DNA of 22,359 bases from a virus, in IMG/VR virus record IMGVR_UViG_3300043773_001216, positions 1 through 22,359 of that record. One strand, 5' to 3'. Positions 1 to 5,628 of the stretch are shown piece by piece (the stretch's first letter is position 1; each line of letters begins with the position of its first letter). The notes beneath the pieces are model-generated. The model was not told the origin of the DNA, made no database searches, and worked only from the letters and a program-made list of their open reading frames with translations. Position numbers and translations under genes: made by a program.

Positions 1-1
1 G

Positions 2-79
2 CGGTGGGTGCCTGACTGGGCCAAAGGCTGTCCGATCAACTGCGAATCCGGCATAGGCCGGAACTACGGGGAAGCATGA
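2..79 (+). CDS. 3' end of an unidentified upstream gene (partial)
   Basis: One frame is open from the window edge to a TGA at 77-79 and encodes the last 25 residues of a protein, beginning RWVPDWAKGCPINCESG. Its stop overlaps the start of the next gene in an ATGA arrangement (ATG at 76), the same coupling used at later junctions of this operon, so I think it is a real gene end and not chance. Two cysteines four residues apart are visible (C10 and C14 of this fragment), but the fragment is too short to identify. In comparable phage modules a nuclease, helicase or DNA polymerase could sit here; that is speculation. Confidence 0.55.
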   Translation, partial: RWVPDWAKGCPINCESGIGRNYGEA

Positions 80-276
80 ACGAGAACCTCAACGACTACG
101 CTATGCCGCTCATCACCATCGAGCGGTTCACCAAACAGATCCATGACCTGTGCCTTGAGCACCGGTACGCTGAAGCGAGCGAAGCGGCCTTGCATCTTGG
201 CGTGGAAGTGCGTATCCTTCAGGGTGTACTTGCCATCATGGAGAACGGGCCTTCGGCCCGTCCGCGCTCGTCATGA
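76..276 (+). CDS. Small hypothetical protein, 66 aa
   Basis: I do not recognise this protein. It is predicted to be mostly helical, with an acidic N terminus and a central segment (about residues 15-55) rich in Leu, Ala and Glu, and no cysteines apart from one at residue 26. The start is supported by a GGGGA run seven to ten bases upstream and by the ATGA overlap with the upstream gene. Its own stop overlaps the ATG of the nuclease gene at 273, again as ATGA, so the two are probably translationally coupled. A perfect 7-bp inverted repeat lies in its last codons (245-261). A role as a small accessory or regulatory protein of the replication operon is possible but not shown. Confidence 0.6.
   Translation: MNENLNDYAMPLITIERFTKQIHDLCLEHRYAEASEAALHLGVEVRILQGVLAIMENGPSARPRSS
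245..261 (+). other. Perfect inverted repeat / RNA hairpin at a gene junction
   Basis: ACGGGCC (245-251) pairs with GGCCCGT (255-261) around a TTC loop. It lies in the last codons of the small upstream gene and ends 11 bases before the nuclease ATG at 273, where no Shine-Dalgarno sequence is visible. No T-run follows, so it is not an intrinsic terminator. It may pace ribosomes or limit re-initiation at the coupled start; that is inference. Confidence 0.4.
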
Positions 277-956
277 CATTGCCCGGACCCTGGTCCTACT
301 CGTCCCTCAAGTCCTTCAAGACTTGTCCAAAAAAGTTCTACGAGATCAAGGTAGCGAAGAACTTCAAGGAGCCCGAACACACTGAGGCTACGTTGTACGG
401 AAAGAACTTCCACACAGCGGCAGAGAACTTCATGCGGGATGGTGTCGAGCTACCACCAGAGTTCAGCTTCACGAAGCCACACCTAAGCGCTCTTCGTTCG
501 CTGCCTGGGACGAAGTACTGCGAGTACGAGATGGGGTTGACCAAGGAATTCAATCCCTGCGGATTCAGGGACAGCACGGTGTGGTGCCGGGGTATCGCGG
601 ACCTGCTCATCATCAACGAAGAGAAGGGCATCGCCCGGGTGGTGGACTACAAGACCAGCAAGTCCACGAAGTACGCTGACACAGCGCAGCTTGAGTTGAT
701 GGCACTGATGATCTTCAAGCACTTCCCGTTCGTCCGTAAGGTGCGGGCGGGGCTGCTGTTCGTCGTTGCCAACAACTTCAAGCCAGCGGACTACGAAGCC
801 GCGCAAGAGAAGCTCTACTGGAGACAGTGGATGGAGGACGTGCGCCGCCTGGAGGTTGCGCACAACCTGGGGGTGTGGAACCCTAGCCCGTCAGGGCTGT
901 GTAAGCGGCACTGCATCGTAACGACCTGCCCCCACAACGGGGCCAACGGAGGTTGA
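273..956 (+). CDS. RecB/Cas4-like PD-(D/E)XK exonuclease (PDDEXK_1 type)
   Basis: The 227-residue protein has the layout of the RecB-like nucleases found in phage recombination modules and in Cas4. An N-terminal SYSSLKSFKTCPKKFYE-type segment (about 9-24) carries C18; GKNFHTAAE gives H47; GIAD supplies D110; and VVDYKTSK supplies D125 and K127 of the PD-(D/E)XK core, followed by a Gln at 139 (motif QLEL). Near the C terminus C210, C214 and C219 are clustered. In Cas4 and AddB one N-terminal and three C-terminal cysteines bind a 4Fe-4S cluster, and the same 1+3 arrangement is seen here, though with Cx3Cx4C spacing. The expected activity is metal-dependent DNA end resection or processing for phage recombination or replication. 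The start at 273 is coupled to the preceding stop. Function is inferred from motifs. Confidence 0.8.
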   Translation: MTLPGPWSYSSLKSFKTCPKKFYEIKVAKNFKEPEHTEATLYGKNFHTAAENFMRDGVELPPEFSFTKPHLSALRSLPGTKYCEYEMGLTKEFNPCGFRDSTVWCRGIADLLIINEEKGIARVVDYKTSKSTKYADTAQLELMALMIFKHFPFVRKVRAGLLFVVANNFKPADYEAAQEKLYWRQWMEDVRRLEVAHNLGVWNPSPSGLCKRHCIVTTCPHNGANGG

Positions 957-957
957 C

Positions 958-1224
958 ATGCCCTACAAGGACATGAAGGACAGAGACCACAAGAAGGAGT
1001 ACGCGGACTTCCTCGCCAACGGTGGCAGGGCCAAGCAGTCCGAACGGCAGCGTGCTCGCAGAGCCTGGGACAAAGAGAACGGTAGGGATTCACGCAGGGG
1101 CAAGGCCCTCGACCATGTGACTCCTATCAAGGATGGCGGCAAGAGCAAGCCCGGGAACGTGCGGCTCAAGTCGTTCAGTGCGAACAGCGCACGGAATTTC
1201 AAAGGCCCAAACTCGGGCAAGTAA
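958..1224 (+). CDS. Small HNH-like nuclease protein, 88 aa
   Basis: A very basic 88-residue protein, with a strong GGAGG (948-952) five bases before its ATG. The N-terminal half is Lys/Arg/Glu-rich and helical. The C-terminal half contains LDHVTPIKDGGKSKPGN followed by a Ser/Asn-rich stretch, which matches the core of HNH (beta-beta-alpha metal) endonucleases: a D-H pair (52-53), the GG turn (60-61), a central Asn (67) and a final Asn (76) where a His or Asn is common. The zinc-binding CxxC pairs of many HNH proteins are absent. It may nick DNA during recombination or packaging, or be a DNA-binding relative with reduced activity. It sits between two other nuclease genes, which fits DNA processing. 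Confidence 0.55.
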   Translation: MPYKDMKDRDHKKEYADFLANGGRAKQSERQRARRAWDKENGRDSRRGKALDHVTPIKDGGKSKPGNVRLKSFSANSARNFKGPNSGK

Positions 1225-1228
1225 CCCC

Positions 1229-1245
1229 GCCCCGGGGATCGGGGC
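1229..1245 (+). other. Short G/C hairpin in the intergenic gap
   Basis: GCCCC (1229-1233) pairs with GGGGC (1241-1245) over a 7-nt loop, four bases after the stop of the HNH-like gene. The following bases (CAAACG) contain no T-run, so it is at best a weak or factor-dependent terminator or a processing hairpin. The rest of the 77-nt gap up to 1301 shows nothing else clear apart from the ribosome-binding site before 1302. Confidence 0.3.
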
Positions 1246-1290
1246 AAACGCTAGCTCAACGGACTTTGTCCCTTGGGCTGGATGTCTTTT

Positions 1291-1300
1291 TGGAGTGGAG
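1291..1300 (+). promoter_or_regulatory. Ribosome-binding site that decides the exonuclease start
   Basis: Two GGAG copies stand in tandem (1292-1295 and 1297-1300) just before ATG 1302. The first is at ideal spacing of six bases. This favours 1302 over an in-frame TTG at 1266, which has no such signal and would add 12 residues lacking similarity to the family. Confidence 0.65.
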
Positions 1301-1301
1301 A

Positions 1302-1835
1302 ATGCAACAGAATCATGTAATGGTAGACATCGAGACCTTGGGCGCCCGCCCGGGGGACATCATCCTCAGCATCGGTGCTGTGAAATTCAGCGCTGAGAAA
1401 GGTCTGGGGGAAGAGTTCTACGTCACCATCGACCCGGAATCGTGCAAGGCTGCTGGGCTGCGTGCGCAGAAGAGCACCCTGGAGTGGTGGGGCAAGCAGT
1501 CTGACGAAGCTCGGCGGGCTGCGTTCAAGGGGGAGTTCTCGCTCGAAGTAGCACTCACCAAGTTCACCATGTGGATGCCCCCGCTGGACACGGCTATTGT
1601 CTGGGGTAACGGTGCGAACTTCGACAATGCACTGATAACCGCTGCCTACCGTGCTGTTAAGCATGATGTGCCCTGGCACTTCTGGAATGATCGCTGCTAC
1701 CGGACGATTTCCGCGATGTTCATGAAGACCAGGGTGGGACGTGTGGGTACTGGACACGTCGCGCTGGACGATGCCAAGACGCAAGCTCTGCGGCTGCTGC
1801 AGATGGTGGAAGACCACAAGTTCGCGCTCAAGTGA
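1302..1835 (+). CDS. DnaQ-like DEDDh 3'-5' exonuclease
   Basis: Starting from ATG 1302 the protein has 177 residues, the normal size for a stand-alone DnaQ-fold exonuclease. All acidic motifs are visible: VDIETLG (Exo I, D9 and E11), GANFDN (Exo II, D108), and GHVALDDA (Exo III, H152 and D157), which makes it the DEDDh subtype. The overall pattern, with an STLEWW segment around residues 58-63 and CYRTI near 132-136, resembles the phage and bacterial Rv2179c-like 3'-5' exonuclease family. It would remove nucleotides from 3' ends of DNA or RNA with two metal ions. Whether it proofreads, trims recombination ends or acts on RNA cannot be told. The next gene begins eight bases after its stop, so it is part of the operon. 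Confidence 0.8.
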   Translation: MQQNHVMVDIETLGARPGDIILSIGAVKFSAEKGLGEEFYVTIDPESCKAAGLRAQKSTLEWWGKQSDEARRAAFKGEFSLEVALTKFTMWMPPLDTAIVWGNGANFDNALITAAYRAVKHDVPWHFWNDRCYRTISAMFMKTRVGRVGTGHVALDDAKTQALRLLQMVEDHKFALK

Positions 1836-1842
1836 GAAACAT

Positions 1843-2247
1843 ATGTATAAAAGTACCGCTAGGAGTGAGCAGTTTTATAACCGTGAGGGCTCGTTCTCTA
1901 CACGACCCTCAGTACGTGGGGTGAACCTGCTGGGTTGGGAACTCCCCGAAGAACTCACCGACGAGCAGAAGATAGAGTGCCTGCGGTCGCGGCTTATTTA
2001 TCTGCGTTCCTTTCTTGAAGATGGTTTGTTGACTAAGGAACAGCGTAGGATCGTAGGGCAAGAGATAAACCAACGTAATTCAGAACTCAGCATCCTCAAG
2101 CCGAGGAAACAGATGCGTGGTCTACCAAACATAATTGTTGATGTGGTCAAAGAAAGACTGTCAAAACAAGAATGGAAGGTCATCATCACGGAAGCTATAA
2201 GGCGTTGGGATGCGAAGCACGGGACGCCAGACCATGCAGATCATTGA
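1843..2247 (+). CDS. Hypothetical helical protein, 134 aa, AT-richer than neighbours
   Basis: I do not recognise this protein. ATG 1843 lies eight bases after the exonuclease stop; a longer reading from 1741 would run inside the exonuclease gene in another frame and is rejected. The first 30 residues are polar, followed by a helical, charged region (about residues 38-80, LTDEQKIECLRSRL and onward) that could form a short coiled coil, and a C-terminal helical segment with an Ile/Val-rich patch. By eye the gene is clearly AT-richer than its neighbours, with codons such as ATA, AGG and TTA more frequent, which hints at later acquisition. Its end overlaps the start of the helicase gene by 14 bases (ATG 2234), supporting co-expression. 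No function is proposed. Confidence 0.65.
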   Translation: MYKSTARSEQFYNREGSFSTRPSVRGVNLLGWELPEELTDEQKIECLRSRLIYLRSFLEDGLLTKEQRRIVGQEINQRNSELSILKPRKQMRGLPNIIVDVVKERLSKQEWKVIITEAIRRWDAKHGTPDHADH

Positions 2248-3805
2248 AAACAAAGCGCTTCTGCTTCGGCTGCGCAACCCCGAGCGGGTTCTAGCCACCA
2301 TACCGAAGGCGAAAGTTGTCGCCCAAAGCTCTGGGACTTCTGACGTCTTGGTGTGGTGGGGGCTGGACGAAGCGCGGGTGCTGCGCAATCTGGGTGTGAA
2401 GAATGTGCCATCGCCCATCCTGGGCCGCTACAAGTGGCCTGGGGTGTTCAAGCCGTTCCAGCACCAGAAGACGACCGCAGCGTTCATGACACTGCACAAG
2501 CGGGCGTATTGCTTCAATGACCCGGGCACGGGCAAGACCGCTTCGTTCGCCTGGGCTGCGGACTACCTTCTTGAACGCAAGTTTGTACGAAGGGTACTGG
2601 TCATCTGCCCGCTGTCCATCATGGCCCCGGCATGGCAGGCGGACTTGTTCAAGACGCTGATGCACCGCAGGGTGGACGTGGCCTACGGTGACCGCAAGAA
2701 GCGGGCCAAGATCATCGCTTCAGACGCTGAGTTTGTGGTGATTAACTTCGACGGTGTGGAGACGGTCCTCAACGAACTCAAAGCCGGGGGGTTTGACCTC
2801 ATCATCATCGATGAAGCGAACGCGGTGAAGACAGCGACGACCAAGCGCTGGAAGGCCATCAACCAACTCATCACCCCCAATACGTGGCTGTGGATGGCGA
2901 CCGGTACCCCTGCCTCGCAGGCACCGACCGATGCCTATGGGTTGGCGAAGATGATGGATGACACGTCTGTGCCGAACTATTTCTACGCATTCCGGGACCG
3001 GGTGATGCACAAGGTCACGCAGTTCAAATGGAAAGCGAAGTCGAACGCACAAGAGATCGTCAACCAAGTTCTGCAGCCAGCGATCCGGTTCACCAAGGAC
3101 GACTGCCTGGATCTACCCGAGCTTCTGTACACCACACGGGACGTGCCTCTGACCCCACAGCAGTCCAAGTACTACAAGCTGCTGAAGGAGCAGTTCATCA
3201 TGGCGGCAGGGGGCGAGACCGTGACCTCAGTCAACGCTGCTACCAATCTCAACAAGCTACTGCAAGTCTCTTGCGGTGCGGTCTACTCGGACGACGGTAA
3301 CGCGGTTGAGTTCGACATCACTACCCGGTACAACGTGTTGCTGGAAGCCATCGAAGAGAGCACTCACAAGGTGCTGGTCTTTGTCCCCTTCCGGCACACC
3401 ATCAAGGTACTGCACGAGAAGCTCAAGAAGGATGAGTACACCGTTGAAGTGATCGATGGCAGCGTGCCCGTGGGGCAGCGCAACAAGATCTTCGCTGACT
3501 TCCAGACCCAGCCCGAGCCGCGAGTGCTCCTCATCCAGCCTGCGGCAGCTTCGCACGGGGTCACCCTGCACGCAGCCAACACCGTGGTCTGGTGGGGGCC
3601 TGTGACGTCGAACGAGACCTACCATCAGGCCAATGCCCGAGTGCACCGCTCGGGGCAGAAGAACCCCTGCCTCGTTGTGCGGCTGTGCAGCACCCAGGTG
3701 GAGCGCAAGCTCTATGACGCGTTGGACTTGAAGACCGAGGACATGAGCACCCTGCTCGACCTCTACCGCCAGGAGGTGCTTGACACATCCAAAGTTGCCA
3801 CGTAA
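2234..3805 (+). CDS. SNF2-family (SF2) DNA helicase/translocase
   Basis: The 523-residue protein shows the SF2/SNF2 motifs in order: a Q-like PFQHQKTTAAFM segment near residue 74, Walker A DPGTGKT (96-102), motif Ia VLVICPLSIMAPAW (about 121-134), the Walker B box DEAN (193-196), motif III ATGTPAS (222-228), motif IV-like KVLVFVPF (379-386), motif V in AAASHGVTLHAANTVVWW, and motif VI YHQANARVHRSGQ (463-475). The QxxxRxHRxGQ signature is specific to SNF2-like enzymes. These proteins are double-stranded-DNA translocases driven by ATP. Small phage versions accompany RecB-like nucleases, SSB-like proteins and primases, and probably remodel replication or recombination intermediates. ATG 2234 is preferred over the in-frame ATG 2210 because it gives a shorter overlap with the previous gene; neither has a strong Shine-Dalgarno site. 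Confidence 0.88.
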   Translation: MQIIENKALLLRLRNPERVLATIPKAKVVAQSSGTSDVLVWWGLDEARVLRNLGVKNVPSPILGRYKWPGVFKPFQHQKTTAAFMTLHKRAYCFNDPGTGKTASFAWAADYLLERKFVRRVLVICPLSIMAPAWQADLFKTLMHRRVDVAYGDRKKRAKIIASDAEFVVINFDGVETVLNELKAGGFDLIIIDEANAVKTATTKRWKAINQLITPNTWLWMATGTPASQAPTDAYGLAKMMDDTSVPNYFYAFRDRVMHKVTQFKWKAKSNAQEIVNQVLQPAIRFTKDDCLDLPELLYTTRDVPLTPQQSKYYKLLKEQFIMAAGGETVTSVNAATNLNKLLQVSCGAVYSDDGNAVEFDITTRYNVLLEAIEESTHKVLVFVPFRHTIKVLHEKLKKDEYTVEVIDGSVPVGQRNKIFADFQTQPEPRVLLIQPAAASHGVTLHAANTVVWWGPVTSNETYHQANARVHRSGQKNPCLVVRLCSTQVERKLYDALDLKTEDMSTLLDLYRQEVLDTSKVAT

Positions 3806-3835
3806 ACTCTGAACCCTCAACCCCTAGGAGATCCC

Positions 3836-4246
3836 ATGGAGCCCAGTATCGAGGCACCCCAAGTGCCCACTGAAAAACTCGTCAAGGCGTACATCAAGAT
3901 GCGCGATGCGCGTTCCGCCCTGACCCAAGAGTACGAGGCCAAGGACAAGGCCATCAAGGACCAGATGGAAATCATCGAGCACACGCTGCTCGATGTCTGT
4001 AAGCGTGCTGGTGGCGATAGCATCAAGACCAGCGCAGGCACCATCATCCGTGGTGTCAGGACTTCTTATTGGACTTCCGACTGGGAGTCCATGCACAACT
4101 TCGTTAAGGAGAACCAAGCACTCGATCTACTTGAGAGGCGCGTTGCGCAGAAAGCTATGGGGGAGTTCCTCAAAGCAAATCCAGACAAGATGCCCAAGGG
4201 CATGAATGTCGAAACCAAGTACACGGTTACTGTAAGGAGAGCCTGA
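3836..4246 (+). CDS. Conserved-looking phage protein upstream of the SSB candidate, 136 aa
   Basis: The start is well supported by AGGAG (3826-3830) five bases before ATG. The N-terminal half (about residues 12-55) is a continuous charged helix with heptad-like spacing, likely a coiled coil. It is followed by a compact segment, KTSAGTIIRGVRTSYW, and a basic C terminus ending in VTVRRA. This layout, a long helix followed by a short beta-rich tail, is also seen in Gam-like host-nuclease inhibitors and in other phage recombination accessory proteins, but I cannot see a diagnostic Gam motif and do not assign that name. The stop codon directly abuts the ATG of the next gene, so production is probably coupled to the SSB candidate, and the two may act on the same DNA. 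Confidence 0.65.
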   Translation: MEPSIEAPQVPTEKLVKAYIKMRDARSALTQEYEAKDKAIKDQMEIIEHTLLDVCKRAGGDSIKTSAGTIIRGVRTSYWTSDWESMHNFVKENQALDLLERRVAQKAMGEFLKANPDKMPKGMNVETKYTVTVRRA

Positions 4247-5236
4247 ATGTCTGAAATGACTCTTTTCCAGAACGGCAGTCAACTGCCTGCACACCTGAAG
4301 CGTGGTGAACTCAGCGACCTGACCCGGTCGCTCATGGGCACCAGCAGCAAGCGCATCAGCTTGGAAGGCGGTGTGTTCCGCCTCATCGTCGGCGGGCAAG
4401 AGGTCGCCAAGAACGAGAACCGCTCGATGAACATCGTGGTGGTTCGTGCTGCCAGTGCGAACTCCCGTGGCTTCTACGCGGAGAAGTACGTCAAGGGTAC
4501 GAAGTCGCGCCCTGTGTGCTGGTCCGATGATAGTAAGGTTCCGCACCCCAGTGTGAAGGCACCCCAGGCCAGCAGTTGCGACAAGTGCCCGCAGAACATC
4601 AAGGGTTCTGGGGACCGTCCTGATTCGCGTGCCTGCCGCTTCCAACGCCGTCTGGCTGTGCTTCTGGAGAACGATCTGGAAGGTGACATCTACGCGATGG
4701 TCATCCCCGCTGCGTCGATCTTCAGCCAAGGCGAAGGTCGCAAGATGGGCCTGCAGCAGTACGCTCGTTTCCTGGGCGGTCATGGCATCGAGGTCAATGC
4801 GGTGGTCACCGAGCTTCGGTTCGACACTGAGGCTGAGGGTGTCAAGGTGACGTTCAATGCGGTGCGTCCCCTGGAAGTGGACGAGTACAACTCCATCGTC
4901 GCTCGCAAGGACGAGCCCGCTGCCATCGATGCTGTGACGATGACCGTGGGTGAGATGGACGGTGCACCTGAGGACGGCACGGCTGTGCCTGCGCCTGAGC
5001 CCGCTCCGGCCCCCATGCCGGTGTTCTCTGCCGCGCCCACCCCTGTGGCCCCTGCGCCCGCTCCGAAGCCTGCTCCTGCACCCAAGCCTGCGGCAAGCGG
5101 ATTCAAGGTCACCAAGTCCACCCCGGCCCCTGCGCCGGTCGAAGAGCCCGCTGTGCGTGAAGCCAAGGCACCGGCCCCTGCGGTGCCCGATGTCAGCAAC
5201 ATCCTGTCGCAGTGGGGCGACGACGCTGACGACTGA
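4247..5236 (+). CDS. Candidate single-stranded DNA-binding protein with cysteine motif and acidic tail
   Basis: The 329-residue protein has three parts. Residues 1-215 look like a folded beta-rich domain; it contains four cysteines, C91, C111, C114 and C130 (CDKC at 111-114), that could bind zinc in the way phage T4 gp32 does with His/Cys ligands. Residues 240-315 are a long Pro/Ala-rich linker. The end, SNILSQWGDDADD, is a short acidic tip with an aromatic residue, the hallmark of SSB C-terminal tails that recruit partner proteins. No Walker or nuclease motif is seen. I infer ssDNA coating during replication and recombination, supported by its place between the SNF2 helicase and the primase-helicase. 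AAGGAG (4234-4239) seven bases upstream supports the start. A different DNA-binding role remains possible. Confidence 0.6.
   Translation: MSEMTLFQNGSQLPAHLKRGELSDLTRSLMGTSSKRISLEGGVFRLIVGGQEVAKNENRSMNIVVVRAASANSRGFYAEKYVKGTKSRPVCWSDDSKVPHPSVKAPQASSCDKCPQNIKGSGDRPDSRACRFQRRLAVLLENDLEGDIYAMVIPAASIFSQGEGRKMGLQQYARFLGGHGIEVNAVVTELRFDTEAEGVKVTFNAVRPLEVDEYNSIVARKDEPAAIDAVTMTVGEMDGAPEDGTAVPAPEPAPAPMPVFSAAPTPVAPAPAPKPAPAPKPAASGFKVTKSTPAPAPVEEPAVREAKAPAPAVPDVSNILSQWGDDADD
4987..5185 (+). repeat. Pro/Ala-rich low-complexity coding tract
   Basis: This stretch encodes the linker of the SSB candidate, made of irregular Ala-Pro and Lys-Pro units built from GCCCCTGCG- and CCTGCGCCC-type repeats. It separates the folded domain from the acidic tip and is probably flexible. 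Such GC-rich repeats produce long false open frames on the opposite strand (4780-5280). Confidence 0.6.
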
Positions 5237-5242
5237 TTGAAC

Positions 5243-5327
5243 GGGGCGGCGACAAGCGCGTGAGCGGGGGCTCCTTCCAAAGGTCTCCTACCCCCGCAAT
5301 AGTCCCGGGTTGCGCCGGGACCGCCCC
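5243..5327 (+). ncRNA. Possible three-stem structured RNA leader in the gap before the HTH gene
   Basis: Three perfect stems nest without crossing in this 85-nt interval: P1 GGGGCGG (5243-5249) with CCGCCCC (5321-5327), P2 GCGGGGG (5264-5270) with CCCCCGC (5291-5297), and P3 GTCCCGG (5302-5308) with CCGGGAC (5315-5321). P1 and P3 compete for one base, so P1 is effectively 6 bp if both form. The result would be a three-way junction ending 10 bases before the HTH gene's ATG. No T-run follows, so it is not a standard terminator, and D- and anticodon-arm features of a tRNA are missing. It could be a cis-acting translational control element, an mRNA stabiliser or an operator DNA. It matches no RNA family that I recognise, and high GC content raises the chance of accidental pairing. 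Confidence 0.35.
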
Positions 5328-5337
5328 ACCTACCACC

Positions 5338-5571
5338 ATGCCCTACACCGCAAAAATCATTCGGCTCAACGCCGATGCAGACTCAAGCCTGCTTGGCGTC
5401 CAACTGGGGCGGCTCTGCATACACCGGCAGGTCCCGGTGGCTGACGTTGCCCACGCTTTGGACGTGACCAAGGTGGCGGTCTACCGCTGGTTCTCGGGTA
5501 AGCGAGATGTGTCGAAGCACTTGCGTGAGCGCGTGCTGGCGTACTATCGTTCCACCCTGCCCCCGGCGTGA
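5338..5571 (+). CDS. Small helix-turn-helix DNA-binding protein, 77 aa
   Basis: From ATG 5338 the protein has 77 residues. Residues 20-55 (LGRLCIHRQVPVADVAHALDVTKVAVYRWFSGKR) form an XRE/Cro-type helix-turn-helix: a first helix, then PVADVAHAL, a turn at DVT, and the recognition helix KVAVYRWFSG. The remainder is a short C-terminal helix. Such proteins act as transcription or copy-number regulators; here it stands directly upstream of the primase-helicase and may repress or tune its expression. A longer reading from GTG 5260 would add 26 residues of Pro/Gly-rich sequence running through the structured gap and is unlikely. The ATG has no visible Shine-Dalgarno sequence; it is preceded by a C-rich CCCCACCTACCACC run. 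Confidence 0.7.
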   Translation: MPYTAKIIRLNADADSSLLGVQLGRLCIHRQVPVADVAHALDVTKVAVYRWFSGKRDVSKHLRERVLAYYRSTLPPA

Positions 5572-5589
5572 CCCTCCCCCAGCCAGCTT

Positions 5590-5612
5590 CCCCGGTGCTC
5601 GTCGCACCTGGG
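5590..5612 (+). other. Hairpin before the primase-helicase gene
   Basis: In the 57-nt gap after the HTH gene, GGTGC (5594-5598) pairs with GCACC (5604-5608) over a 5-nt loop, and CCC (5590-5592) with GGG (5610-5612) extends the stem past one mismatch. It ends 16 bases before ATG 5629, which also lacks a Shine-Dalgarno sequence and is preceded by a C-run. There is no T-run. A role in translational control is possible but unproven. Confidence 0.35.
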
Positions 5613-5628
5613 CTACTCCCGTGCCCCC

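Noticed and set aside
1225-1245. Intrinsic terminator after the HNH-like gene
   Set aside because: A short G/C stem is present, but no T-run follows, and the next gene continues in the same direction.
4780-5280. 166-residue Gly/Ala-rich frame on the - strand
   Set aside because: Complement of the Pro/Ala linker of the SSB candidate; low complexity and no supporting signal.
5243-5330. tRNA or tRNA-like element, because a 7-bp outer stem is followed by A-C-C
   Set aside because: The inner arms do not fit: one has a 20-nt loop, the other a 7-bp stem with 6-nt loop, there is no D-arm and no T-loop consensus.
5260-5337. N-terminal extension of the HTH protein from GTG 5260
   Set aside because: The extra 26 residues are Pro/Gly/Ser-rich and translate the structured gap; the HTH domain is complete from ATG 5338.
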